NCBI GenBank assembly: GCA_036381515.1
Contig: DASVCR010000089.1
Location: 1-64,000 of the forward strand
Reading direction: 5' to 3'
Source of the DNA: ZC4RG20 sp036381515
Lineage (GTDB): Bacteria > Pseudomonadota > Gammaproteobacteria > Steroidobacterales > Rariloculaceae
DNA: 64,000 bases
Shown here: positions 42,559 through 51,739 of the stretch, one piece after another
How positions within the stretch are numbered: the stretch's first letter is position 1
Layout: each line of letters starts with the position of its first letter
Notes under the pieces: model-generated
What the model was told of the DNA's origin: nothing
Database searches by the model: none
Seen by the model: the letters and a program-made list of their open reading frames with translations, nothing else
Made by a program: the position numbers and the translations under genes

Positions 42559-44451
42559 ATGAGCAAGAGTTATCTCGCTGCCGACATCGAAGTGTTGAGC
42601 GGCCTGGAGCCCGTGCGGCGCCGGCCCGGCATGTACACGGACACGCAGCGTCCGAACCACCTCGCGCACGAGGTCATCGACAACAGCGTCGACGAGGCGA
42701 TCGCGGGCTACGCGAAGCGGATCGAGGTCAACGTTTACAAGGACGGGTCGCTCGAAGTCATCGACGACGGCCGCGGAATGCCGGTCGACATCCATCCGCA
42801 GGAGAAGATCCCGGGCGTCGAGCTGATCCTCACGAAGCTGCATGCGGGCGGCAAGTTCTCGAACAAGAACTACCGCTTCTCGGGCGGCCTGCACGGCGTC
42901 GGCGTGTCGGTCGTGAACGCGCTGTCGAAGAACCTCGAGGTGTGGATCCGCCGCGACGGCAAGGAATACAACATGAGCTTCGCGAACGGCAAGCGCCGCT
43001 CGAAGCTCGAGGTCGTCGGCAAGGTGCCGAAGAACCAGGCCGGCACGACCGTTCGCTTCTGGCCGGATCCGAAGTATTTCGATAACCCGACGTTCTCGAT
43101 CACGCGGCTCAAGCAGGTGCTGCGCGCGAAGGCCGTGCTCTGTCCCGGGCTCGAGGTCGTGCTGAACGTCGAGAAGCCGGAGGAGCATCACCGCTGGCAG
43201 TACAGCGCGGGGCTCGAGCAGTACCTGAAGGAATGCCTCGAGGGCGCGGAATGGCTGCCGGCGGAGCCGTTCTCGGGAAGCCTCGAGGGCAAGCGCGAGG
43301 CGGTCGAATGGGCGGTCGTCTGGCGCACCGACGGCGAGCCGCCGGTCAACGAGAGCTACGTGAACCTCGTGCCGACCGTGCAGGGCGGCACGCACGTGAA
43401 CGGCCTGCGCGGCGGGCTGACGGAGGCGCTGCGCGAGTACTGCGAGTTCCGCAATCTGCTGCCGCGCGGCGTGCGGCTCACGCCGGAGGACGTCTGGGAA
43501 GGCGTGAGCTTCGTGCTGTCCGTGAAGATGGAGGATCCGCAGTTCGCCGGCCAGACGAAGGAGCGGCTCGGCTCGCGCGAGATCGCGGCATTCGTCGCGG
43601 GCGTCATCAAGGACAGCTTCTCGTTGTGGCTGAACCAGCATCCCGAGACCGGCGACGAGATCGCGCAGCTCGCGATCGCGAACGCGCAGCATCGGCTGAA
43701 GACCGCGAAGAAGGTCGTGCGCAAGCGCATCGTGTCGGGCCCGGCGCTGCCGGGCAAGCTCGCGGACTGCACGTCGCAGGAGCCGCATCGCAGCGAGCTC
43801 TTCCTCGTCGAGGGCGATTCCGCCGGCGGCTCCGCGAAGCAGGCGCGCGATCGCGAGACGCAGGCCGTGATGCCGCTGCGTGGCAAGATCCTGAACACGT
43901 GGGAGGTCGATGCCGCCGAGCTCCTCGCGTCCCAGGAGGTGCACAATATCGCGGTCGCGCTCGGCGTCGATCCCGGCTCCGACAAGCTCGACGGCCTGCG
44001 CTACCACAAGATCTGCATCCTCGCCGACGCGGACTCGGACGGCCTGCATATCGCGACGCTGCTCTGTGCGCTGTTCCTGAAGCATTTCCGTCCGCTCGTC
44101 GAGGCGGGGCACGTCTACGTCGCGATGCCGCCGCTCTACCGCATCGACGTCGGCAAGGACGTCTACTACGCGCTCGACGACGCGGAGCGCGATCTGATCC
44201 TCGATCGCATCGAGGCGGAGCACAAGAAGGGCAAGGTCTCGGTCACCCGCTTCAAGGGACTCGGCGAGATGGATCCCGCGCAGCTTCGCGAAACGACGAT
44301 GGCGCCCGATACGCGGCGGCTCGTGCAGCTCACGGTCGACGGCAACGATAACGCGGATCAGATCCTCGACATGCTGCTCGCGAAGAAGCGCGCGGCCGAC
44401 CGCCGCGAGTGGCTGCAGCAGAAGGGCAATCTGGCCGATGTCGTCGTGTGA
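42559..44451 (+). CDS. parE: DNA topoisomerase IV subunit B
   Basis: This 630-residue type IIA topoisomerase ATPase subunit decatenates daughter chromosomes with ParC. The GHKL ATPase domain shows RRRPGMYTDTQRP, EVIDNSVDEAIAG, VIDDGRGMPVDIH and SGGLHGVGVSVVNALS. The TOPRIM domain has ELFLVEGDSAGGSAKQARDRETQAVMPLRGKILN and ILADADSDGLHI, and the end has RFKGLGEMDPAQL. Its length (about 630) and pairing with parC rather than a gyrA identify ParE over GyrB. ATG 42559 (MSKSYLAADIEVLSGLEPVR) is the family start. Confidence 0.96.
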   Translation: MSKSYLAADIEVLSGLEPVRRRPGMYTDTQRPNHLAHEVIDNSVDEAIAGYAKRIEVNVYKDGSLEVIDDGRGMPVDIHPQEKIPGVELILTKLHAGGKFSNKNYRFSGGLHGVGVSVVNALSKNLEVWIRRDGKEYNMSFANGKRRSKLEVVGKVPKNQAGTTVRFWPDPKYFDNPTFSITRLKQVLRAKAVLCPGLEVVLNVEKPEEHHRWQYSAGLEQYLKECLEGAEWLPAEPFSGSLEGKREAVEWAVVWRTDGEPPVNESYVNLVPTVQGGTHVNGLRGGLTEALREYCEFRNLLPRGVRLTPEDVWEGVSFVLSVKMEDPQFAGQTKERLGSREIAAFVAGVIKDSFSLWLNQHPETGDEIAQLAIANAQHRLKTAKKVVRKRIVSGPALPGKLADCTSQEPHRSELFLVEGDSAGGSAKQARDRETQAVMPLRGKILNTWEVDAAELLASQEVHNIAVALGVDPGSDKLDGLRYHKICILADADSDGLHIATLLCALFLKHFRPLVEAGHVYVAMPPLYRIDVGKDVYYALDDAERDLILDRIEAEHKKGKVSVTRFKGLGEMDPAQLRETTMAPDTRRLVQLTVDGNDNADQILDMLLAKKRAADRREWLQQKGNLADVVV

Positions 44452-44467
44452 TAGCCCTGTCGTTACG

Positions 44468-44638
44468 TTGAGGGCATCGCACGGCGTTGCATTAAGCGCC
44501 TCGCACGGAACGCGTCGGCGTATTGCCTTCCTCGAGACACGCCGGAAGAGCGTCCCTGCGGCTCGCGTGCGGCCATCCCTGGCCGCACACGGTCTCGAGG
44601 AAGGCAATACGCCGGCACGTTCCGTGCGATGCCCTCAA
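44468..44638. repeat. MITE/REP-like nested palindromic element between parE and parC
   Basis: This 171-base element is an imperfect palindrome. The outer arms TTGAGGGCATCGCACGG (44468-44484) and CCGTGCGATGCCCTCAA (44622-44638) are exact inverses. The inner arms, about 37 bases (44501-44537 and 44592-44628), share GGCGTATTGCCTTCCTCGAGAC with the inverse GTCTCGAGGAAGGCAATACGCC. The centre is a third perfect hairpin, GTGCGGCCA TCCC TGGCCGCAC (44567-44588). A second TCGCACGG copy in the left arm is unpaired. It has no coding capacity. Confidence 0.85.
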
Positions 44639-44696
44639 TGAACGACAGAAAAGCACCGCGCAACCCTAAACCGGGGGCGCTGACAACGGAACCGAG

Positions 44697-46928
44697 ATGA
44701 GAGAACAGGAACTCGACTTCGAAGGCACCGAGCGCCTGCCGCTCGCCGTCTTCACCGAGAAGGCGTACCTCGACTACTCGATGTACGTGATCCTCGACCG
44801 CGCGCTGCCGCACTTGGGCGACGGCCTGAAGCCGGTGCAGCGCCGGATCATTTATGCGATGAGCGACCTCGGCTTATCGGCGAGCGCGAAGCCGAAGAAG
44901 GCGGCGCGCACGGTCGGCGACGTCCTCGGCAAGTTCCACCCGCACGGTGACGCGGCGTGCTACGAGGCGATGGTCCACATGGCCCAGCCGTTCTCGTACC
45001 GCTATCCGATCATCGACGGGCACGGCAACTGGGGCTCGCAGGACGATCCGAAGTCGTTCGCCGCGATGCGCTATACCGAGGCGCGGCTCACGAGGTACGC
45101 GCAGACCCTGCTCGCCGAGCTCGAGCAGGGGACGGTCGACTGGGTGCCGAACTTCGACGGTACGCTCGAGGAGCCGTCGGTCCTGCCCGCGCAGCTGCCG
45201 AACCTGCTGCTGAACGGTACGAGCGGCATCGCGGTCGGCATGGCGACGGACATCCCGCCGCACAACCTGCGCGAGGTCGCGAAGGCGCTGATCCTGTTGC
45301 TCGACGAGCCGAACGCGACGCTCGGGCAGATCATGCGGCACATCAAGGGGCCGGATTTCCCGACCGGCGGCGAGCTCGTGTCGCCGCGCGACGAGCTCGT
45401 TCAGGTCTACAAGACGGGCTCCGGCACGCTGCGCCTGCGCGCGAAGTACGAGGTCGAGAACGGCGACATCGTGATCCGCGAGCTGCCGTTCCAGACGTCG
45501 GGCGCGAAGGTGCTCGAGCAGATCGCGGCACAGATGCGCGCGAAGAAGCTGCCGATGATGGAGGACCTGCGCGACGAGTCGGACCACGAGAGCCCGACGC
45601 GCCTCGTGCTGACGCCGCGCGGCAAGAACGTCGACGTCGAAGCGCTGATGAACCACTTGTTCGCGACGACGGATCTCGAGCGCACCATCCGCGTGAACCT
45701 GAACGTGATCGGCCTCGACGGCCGGCCGCGCGTGTACGACCTGAAGTCGCTGCTCGAGCAGTGGCTGTCGTTCCGCACCGAGACCGTGAAGCGGCGGCTC
45801 GCCCACCGCCTCGAGCGCGTGACGCGGCGGCTCCACATCCTCGACGGCCTCTTGATCGCGTACCTCAACATCGACGAGGTCATCCGGATCATCCGCACCG
45901 AGGACGAGCCGAAGCCCGTGCTGATGAAGCGCTTCAAGCTGACGGACGTGCAGGCCGAGGCGATCCTCGAGTTGAAGCTCCGCCACCTCGCGAAGCTCGA
46001 GGAGATGAAGATCCGGGGCGAGCAGAAGGAGCTCGCGGACGAGAAGGCGGATCTCGAGGCGACGCTCAAGTCGAAGGCGAAGCTCACGAAGCTGATGAAG
46101 AGCGAGCTCGAGGCGCTCGCCGAGACGCACGGCGACGCACGGCGCACGAAGATCGTCGAGCGGGCGGCCGCGCAGGCGATGTCCGAGGCCGAGCTCGTGC
46201 CGAGCGAGCCGGTGACCGTAATCCTTTCCGAGCGCGGCTGGGCGCGCGCGGCGAAGGGCCACGAGGTCGATCCCGAGGGGCTTTCGTACCGCTCGGGCGA
46301 TCGTTTCCTCGCGTCCGCGCTAGGGCGCAGCAATCAGCTTGCCGTGTTCGTCGACAGCACGGGCCGCGCGTACAGCGTGAGCGCGCACGCGCTGCCGTCG
46401 GCGCGCGGGCAGGGCGAGCCGCTCTCCGGGTATTTCAATCCGCCGGACGGATCGAGCTGGCGCGCGGTGCTGACCGGGGCGCCGGAGGACAAGTGGGTCG
46501 TCGCGTCGTCCGCGGGCTACGGGTTCGTCGTGAAGCTCGAGGATCTTTACTCGCGCAACAAGTCCGGCAAGGCGGTGCTCAAGGTGCCGCAGGGCGCGTC
46601 CGTCGTGCCGGCCGCGCCTCTCGTCGTCGACGCCGAGTGGATCGCCGCGGCCTCGAGCGACGGCCGGCTCCTGATCTTCCCGCTCGAGGAGCTGCCGGAG
46701 ATGCCGCGCGGCAAAGGCGTAAAGATCCTGAGCCTGCCGGCGAAGGAGCGCATCGAGCTCGTTGCGGTCGCGGCGTTCGCGGAAGGTCAGAATCTCAAGA
46801 TCAGGTGCGGCGATCGCGTGATGACGCTTAAGCCGGACGATCAGAATCACTACGTCGGCGAGCGCGGGCGGCGCGGAGCGGCATTGCCGCGGAACTACCG
46901 GAAGGTGACGCGGATCACCGTGGAGTAG
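44697..46928 (+). CDS. parC: DNA topoisomerase IV subunit A
   Basis: This 743-residue DNA-cleaving subunit of topoisomerase IV has the N-terminal YSMYVILDRALPHLGDGLKPVQRRIIYAM block, the quinolone-region stretch GKFHPHGDAACYEAMVHMAQ, and the catalytic Tyr in AAMRYTEARLT. The coiled-coil tower and a C-terminal beta-propeller-like domain with repeated RG/GxxxxxxD blades (about 500-740) follow. The size agrees with ParC rather than GyrA. It follows parE on the same strand with 245 intervening bases that hold the palindromic element, so cotranscription is uncertain. Confidence 0.96.
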   Translation: MREQELDFEGTERLPLAVFTEKAYLDYSMYVILDRALPHLGDGLKPVQRRIIYAMSDLGLSASAKPKKAARTVGDVLGKFHPHGDAACYEAMVHMAQPFSYRYPIIDGHGNWGSQDDPKSFAAMRYTEARLTRYAQTLLAELEQGTVDWVPNFDGTLEEPSVLPAQLPNLLLNGTSGIAVGMATDIPPHNLREVAKALILLLDEPNATLGQIMRHIKGPDFPTGGELVSPRDELVQVYKTGSGTLRLRAKYEVENGDIVIRELPFQTSGAKVLEQIAAQMRAKKLPMMEDLRDESDHESPTRLVLTPRGKNVDVEALMNHLFATTDLERTIRVNLNVIGLDGRPRVYDLKSLLEQWLSFRTETVKRRLAHRLERVTRRLHILDGLLIAYLNIDEVIRIIRTEDEPKPVLMKRFKLTDVQAEAILELKLRHLAKLEEMKIRGEQKELADEKADLEATLKSKAKLTKLMKSELEALAETHGDARRTKIVERAAAQAMSEAELVPSEPVTVILSERGWARAAKGHEVDPEGLSYRSGDRFLASALGRSNQLAVFVDSTGRAYSVSAHALPSARGQGEPLSGYFNPPDGSSWRAVLTGAPEDKWVVASSAGYGFVVKLEDLYSRNKSGKAVLKVPQGASVVPAAPLVVDAEWIAAASSDGRLLIFPLEELPEMPRGKGVKILSLPAKERIELVAVAAFAEGQNLKIRCGDRVMTLKPDDQNHYVGERGRRGAALPRNYRKVTRITVE

Positions 46929-47036
46929 CGTCGCGCGAGCGGTCGTAGTGCGGCGCGAGTGCCTTGCGGCGTCCGTCACTTGGCGCCTGAAACTCGTCAA
47001 AGGGCGGGGAAACGGGGCTGGCGCGGGCCAGGTTAT

Positions 47037-47057
47037 GGCAATACATACAGTATTGCC
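47037..47057. promoter_or_regulatory. 8-5-8 inverted repeat upstream of the HNH gene
   Basis: GGCAATAC / GTATTGCC arms around an ATACA spacer form a perfect inverted repeat 23 bases before the DUF222-HNH start codon and about 110 bases after the parC stop. It could be an operator or a weak transcription-end hairpin. Confidence 0.45.
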
Positions 47058-47080
47058 TGGACGTTTCGTGGAGCTTTGCG

Positions 47081-48382
47081 ATGACGCCGAACGCCTCTCC
47101 CGAGCCGATTTCCCGTGAACGCTCGATCGACGAGCTGGACGCCGCGATCTGCAGTCTGGCACAGCAGCTGAATGCGCGGACGTATCAGTGGCTCGTGCTC
47201 GTGCGCGAGTTCGACGATCGGTTGGGCTGGGCGAAGTGGGGCTGCCGCAACTGCGCGGAGTGGCTTGCGTTGCGTTGCCAGCTGTCGCCTGCGGCAGCTC
47301 GCGAAAAAGTGAGGACGGCGCATGCGCTGCGCGAGCTGCCGCGCATCGCCGCCGCGTTCGCCGAGGGCCGCTTGTCGTACTCGAAGGCGCGCGCGTTGAC
47401 GCGCGTCGCGAAGCGTCACAACGAGGACACGCTTCTTGCCTATGCGCTCGAGGTCAGCGCAGCTCAGGTCGAAGAGCGTTGCCGGGAGATGCGCAACGCA
47501 GACCCCGAGTCGGTATGCGACGCTCGCAGGGCCTGGGAGCGACGAGGGTTGAGGCTGCGTCGCGATCGGGTGCGCAACACGATGCGTATCACCGTCGAGG
47601 TGCCGCTCGTCGATGGTGAGGTGATCGCGCAGGCGCTCGAGCGGGCGATGCAGTGCGGCGAGGCGGCGAGCGGGCACGAGTTCATGCTGGACGAGGACCC
47701 GACGGAGGTCCGCGATTCCGCGGAAGCGCCGTGCACGGCGGGCAACGGGTGGTTCGCGCAGCAGGCGGATGCGCTGGTTGCGATCGCGAGAGCTTACGTT
47801 GCGGGCGGGACGGAGGCGGCAGAGGGCGCGTCCGTGGCCGACCACTATCAAGTCGTCGTGCACGTTGATGAATCGGCGCTGCGCGGCGAGGCGGGGCGCT
47901 CGGATTTGCCGATCGAGACCGTGAAGCGGCTCGGCTGCGACGCGAGTCTGGTCAGGATCATCGAGGACGAGCGCGGGAACCCGCTCGCCGTGGGACGCAA
48001 ACGCCGCACGGCGCCGATTCCGCTGAAGCGCGCGCTGTGGGCGCGCGATCGGGGATGCACGTTCCCGGGCTGCCACCGTCGCCGCGTGGATGCTCATCAT
48101 CTCGTCGACTGGGCGAAGGGCGGGGAGACGGGGCTCGACGACATGACGCTGCTTTGCCGCTACCACCACGTGCTCGTGCACGAAGGTGGGTTTGCGGTGT
48201 GGCGCGACGAGCGCGGCGAGCTCTGCTTCCGGCGGCCGGACGGGCGGATGATTCCGCGGGGCGGTTACCGCTGGGGCGACGCGATTAGCTCTCCCGATGG
48301 AGAGCGCGAGATTCCCGAGAGAAACGGCGCTTCCGCGGAAGTGCGCGAGCCGCGAGCGGACTACCGGGTCATCGCCTGCTAG
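47081..48382 (+). CDS. DUF222 / HNH endonuclease domain protein
   Basis: This 433-residue protein has an N-terminal DUF222 domain, helical, with WGCRNCAEWLALRCQLSPAAAREKVRTAHALRELPRIAAAFAEGRLSYSKARALTRVA. The C-terminal HNH endonuclease domain has RDRGCTFPGCHRRRVDAHHLVDWAKGGETGLDDMTLLCRYHHVLVHEGGF. It has the paired Cys and the HH and HH motifs, but the middle Asn of HNH is Asp (LDDM). Such 13E12-repeat-like proteins are widespread in GC-rich bacteria, often in several copies, with unknown role and possible mobile-element origin. It is an orphan here between parC and the FimX-like gene; the two stops overlap by four bases. Confidence 0.88.
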   Translation: MTPNASPEPISRERSIDELDAAICSLAQQLNARTYQWLVLVREFDDRLGWAKWGCRNCAEWLALRCQLSPAAAREKVRTAHALRELPRIAAAFAEGRLSYSKARALTRVAKRHNEDTLLAYALEVSAAQVEERCREMRNADPESVCDARRAWERRGLRLRRDRVRNTMRITVEVPLVDGEVIAQALERAMQCGEAASGHEFMLDEDPTEVRDSAEAPCTAGNGWFAQQADALVAIARAYVAGGTEAAEGASVADHYQVVVHVDESALRGEAGRSDLPIETVKRLGCDASLVRIIEDERGNPLAVGRKRRTAPIPLKRALWARDRGCTFPGCHRRRVDAHHLVDWAKGGETGLDDMTLLCRYHHVLVHEGGFAVWRDERGELCFRRPDGRMIPRGGYRWGDAISSPDGEREIPERNGASAEVREPRADYRVIAC

Positions 48383-50427
48383 TGCTCCTGCAGGACGACC
48401 TCCGCCTCCTGCAGGTAGTGTCCCTGCATGTAGCCCGCGCCGAGCTGGAACAGCACGGCCATCGTGTTCGCGTCTTCGACCCGCTCGGCGATCGTCGCGA
48501 TCTTGCGTTTCTCGGCCGCCTTGATGAAGCCGCGCACCTTCTCCTGCAGCGCCGCGTTCGTCGCGAGGCCCTGCATCAGCGAGCCGTCGATCTTGAGGTA
48601 CTGGATCGGCGTCTGCTGCAGCACGCGCATCGGGTCGCGGCCGATGCCGAAGTGCTCGATCGCGAACGAGAAGCCGTTCGCCTTGAGCTGCTCGGCGAGC
48701 GCGCGCGACTGCTTCAGGTACTGCGTGACGTCCTCTTCGCTCGCCTCGAAGCAGAGGCGGCCGGGCGAGAGGCCGGTCGACTGCACGAGCTTCACGAGCC
48801 AGTCGACTAGCGTCTGGTCGAGGATCGATTCGTACGACAGCTTCACGAACACGCAGTCCGGGTTCTGCCGGCGGCAGAAGTCGACCGATGCCGCGATGAC
48901 CCAGCGGTCGATCGCGCGCAGCAGCTTGTTGCGGCGCGCGGCCGGGATGAAGTCCGCCGCTGCGACGTCGTCGCCCTGCTGATCGACCATGCGCAGCACC
49001 GTGTCGTACATCGTCTTGCGCTCGCCCGACAGGCTGACGATCGGCAGGTGCGCAAGCTTGAAGCGGTTCTCGACGAGCGCCGACTTGATCTGACTGACCC
49101 ACAGCTCGTCGAAGCGCTGAATCCGCGTGCTCTCGTCCGACGTCTCCTCGAGCACGACCTGATTGCCGCCCCGTTGCCGCCCGCGCCGATTCGCCTTCTC
49201 GGCGTCCGCGATCAGCGCCTCGAGCCGCTCGGTCATCGGGCCCGCCTCGGCGATGCCGATCGTGCACGTCACCGAAAGCGTGCGGTGCGCGACCTCGAAG
49301 ATGTGCTCCGCGATGCGCGCGACCGCGTGCTCCGCCCACGCCTCGATGTCTCGAAGCGTGCCGCGCTCGAGGAGTATCGCGAAGACGTTGCCGCCGAACC
49401 GGCCGCAAAGGTCCTTCGCGTTGACCGTGCCCCGCAGGATCTCCGCGATCGCGACGAGCAGATCCTCGCTCGCGAGCGGGCCGACCTCCTCCTCGATCTC
49501 GCCGAACTTGTCCGGCCGCACGTACGCGAGCGCGCGCACGCCGCCGCGCAGAGGCGTCTCGAGGCGCTTCGCGAGCATCTCGACGAAGCGGCGGCGGTGG
49601 TAAAGACCCGTCATCGGGTCCTTGTGCACGGTCGCCTCGACGAGCTCCTCGGGTGCCGTGCCGTCGGCGGTCTCGCGCGGCACGCTGAACTTGATCGCGG
49701 GCTCGCCGTCGTACGTGGTCTGCTCGAGCAGGAGCGACAGCTTCGACGACGATCCGTCGCCGTGCGTGCCGACGACGCTGAGCGCCTCGCCGGACCATTG
49801 GCCCTTCGCGCATGCGACGATCGCGCCCTTCAGCGCCGCATGACTGCCGGCGTCGAAAAAGTCCATCAGCGGCGCGTGAACCGCATCGTCGATGCCGCGG
49901 CCGAACAGGTCCGCCCACGCCTGGTTGGCCTCGACGATGATGCCCTCCTGCACGTAAGCGATCGCGTCGACCGCGCCCGCGAGGAAGGTCTTGAACTGAT
50001 GCTTGTACTGCGTCGCGGAGAGCAGCGTGCGATTCAACGAGCGCTCGAGCCGGAACGCGCGCAGCTCGCGCGCGGCGACGGCGGCGAGCCGTGCCCTGGA
50101 GCCGACCGACACGAGATCCTGCGCGCCGGCCGCGAGCACGTCGGCGATCGCGGCCTCGTCGACCTTCGAGCGGACGACGAGCAGCGGGATGGCGCCTTCG
50201 GCTTGCTGGCGCAGCTTCGCGATTTCCGCGACCGGCGTCTGAAACCGGTCGGCGTAGTACACGAGGAGCTCGGGTCGAAACTTGCGGATCGAGTCGACCA
50301 GCTGGTCGAGCCGCTGGACCCAATGGCAATGGGCCGGATGTCCCGTGTCCCTCAAGGTTTTGTTGATCAGTTCCACTTCGTCCTGTGCGGTCGTGACGAC
50401 GATCAGCGGAACCGGGGACGGGGACAT
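48379..50427 (-). CDS. FimX-like degenerate GGDEF-EAL regulatory protein
   Basis: This 682-residue protein has a receiver-like N-terminal domain (about 1-115), a PAS-like domain around LNRTLLSATQYKHQFKTFLAGAVDAIAYVQEGIIVEANQAWADLFG, a GGDEF domain in which the signature reads RFGGNVFAILLER, and an EAL domain whose EAL triplet is HLP (LAHLPIVSLSGE). Both output motifs are altered, so the protein is predicted to be inactive as cyclase and phosphodiesterase and to act as a c-di-GMP receptor, as FimX does in type IV pilus control. ATG 50427 fits the family start. The gene is convergent with the HNH gene. Confidence 0.85.
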   Translation of the reverse strand: MSPSPVPLIVVTTAQDEVELINKTLRDTGHPAHCHWVQRLDQLVDSIRKFRPELLVYYADRFQTPVAEIAKLRQQAEGAIPLLVVRSKVDEAAIADVLAAGAQDLVSVGSRARLAAVAARELRAFRLERSLNRTLLSATQYKHQFKTFLAGAVDAIAYVQEGIIVEANQAWADLFGRGIDDAVHAPLMDFFDAGSHAALKGAIVACAKGQWSGEALSVVGTHGDGSSSKLSLLLEQTTYDGEPAIKFSVPRETADGTAPEELVEATVHKDPMTGLYHRRRFVEMLAKRLETPLRGGVRALAYVRPDKFGEIEEEVGPLASEDLLVAIAEILRGTVNAKDLCGRFGGNVFAILLERGTLRDIEAWAEHAVARIAEHIFEVAHRTLSVTCTIGIAEAGPMTERLEALIADAEKANRRGRQRGGNQVVLEETSDESTRIQRFDELWVSQIKSALVENRFKLAHLPIVSLSGERKTMYDTVLRMVDQQGDDVAAADFIPAARRNKLLRAIDRWVIAASVDFCRRQNPDCVFVKLSYESILDQTLVDWLVKLVQSTGLSPGRLCFEASEEDVTQYLKQSRALAEQLKANGFSFAIEHFGIGRDPMRVLQQTPIQYLKIDGSLMQGLATNAALQEKVRGFIKAAEKRKIATIAERVEDANTMAVLFQLGAGYMQGHYLQEAEVVLQEH

Positions 50428-50523
50428 GAGCTTGGCTGGCCTCCTTAGTGCCTTCGGGATCACCGGCGCCTCGGCCGGCCGGCGGCATTCTAGCATCCGG
50501 GTCCGCGCGGACCCGTACGCAGG

Positions 50524-51537
50524 TCACAGCCCAAGCCGTATCGGCGTCTTGCTCGCCTGCCCCGGGACTTCCCGTACGAGCCGCGGCACGAGATAGCCCG
50601 GCAGCCGCGCGAGCAGCTCCCGGTAGAGCGCCTGCGCGCGCGGCTCGTCGACGTCGAAGTGCGCCGCGCCGGCGACGGGATCGAGCAGGTGGAGGTAGTA
50701 CGGCAGCGTGCCGCACTCGAAAAGCCGCTCGGAGAGCTCGGCGAGCGTGGCCGCGTCGTCGTTGATCCCGCGCAGCAGCACGGACTGATTGAGCAGCGTC
50801 GCGCCCGCGCCGCGCAGCGCGCCGAGCGCGCCCGCGACGTCGTCGTCGATCTCGCGCGGATGGTTTGAATGGAGCACGACGACGACGTCGACGCGCGTCC
50901 GCTCGAGCAGCGCGACGAGGCCGCGGTCGACCCGGTCGGGCAGCACGATCGGGAAGCGCGTGTGCAATCGCACGCGGCGCAGCGCGGGGAGCGCCGCGAG
51001 GCGCTCGAGCAGCGACGCGAGCCGGGCGTTACCGAGGCTCAGCGGATCGCCGCCGGACAGAATCGCCTCCTTCGTCCCGTCCTGCGCGAGCCGCTCGAGC
51101 GCGTCCGCGAAGTCGTTCCGCGCGGCGAGCTGGTCCGCGTAGGGGAACGACCGTCGGAAGCAGTACCGGCAATGCACCGGGCACGCGCCCGTCGTGATCA
51201 GCAGCGACCGGTCGCGGTATTTGCGCACGACGCCGGCCTCCGCGAACTCGCGCTCGGCGAGCGGGTCCGCGGTGAAGCCCGGGACGTCGCGGGTCTCGAG
51301 CGCGGTCGGCAGCACCTGCAGCAGCAGCGGATCGCGCGGGTCGCCCTTTTTCATTCGGCCGACGTACGCGCGCGGCACGAGCAGCGGGAAGTCGCGCGCG
51401 GCATCGCCGGACGCGATCGCGTCCGGCGGGAGCTCGAGGAGCGCCGCAAGCTCCGCGACGTCGCGCACCGCGTCGCGAAGCTGACGCTGCCACGACGCGC
51501 GTGCGGGCGTCGGGAGACGGACCGGATCGTTCGTCAT
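50524..51537 (-). CDS. epmB: EF-P beta-lysylation protein EpmB (radical SAM lysine 2,3-aminomutase)
   Basis: This 337-residue radical-SAM enzyme converts L-alpha-lysine to beta-lysine for modification of EF-P. The [4Fe-4S]/SAM motif is LLITTGACPVHCRYCFRRSFPY (CxxxCxxC), followed by EAILSGGDPLSL and RLHTRFPIVLPDRV, which are typical of KamA family enzymes. The C-terminal end lacks the extra domains of catabolic KamA. The start ATG 51537 gives MTNDPVRLPTPARASW, the EpmB-type N-terminus. It is divergent from efp (202 bases), its known target. Confidence 0.94.
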   Translation of the reverse strand: MTNDPVRLPTPARASWQRQLRDAVRDVAELAALLELPPDAIASGDAARDFPLLVPRAYVGRMKKGDPRDPLLLQVLPTALETRDVPGFTADPLAEREFAEAGVVRKYRDRSLLITTGACPVHCRYCFRRSFPYADQLAARNDFADALERLAQDGTKEAILSGGDPLSLGNARLASLLERLAALPALRRVRLHTRFPIVLPDRVDRGLVALLERTRVDVVVVLHSNHPREIDDDVAGALGALRGAGATLLNQSVLLRGINDDAATLAELSERLFECGTLPYYLHLLDPVAGAAHFDVDEPRAQALYRELLARLPGYLVPRLVREVPGQASKTPIRLGL

Positions 51538-51739
51538 GCTGTTCGATCGGACGGGCGAGGCGGTATGATTCGCCGTCGCCATTCCCGGGCGCGGCCGACG
51601 CGCGCCGCGGCGGAGCGGCGAACTCGGCCGGCGTGCGCGCTCCACGGAACGGGCGTCGTGGCGCCGACGCTGCGCGCGGCCGCGCATCTTTCGCGCACCC
51701 GTCGACCCTTCAACCCAACGCAATCGAGCAAGAGCTTCA

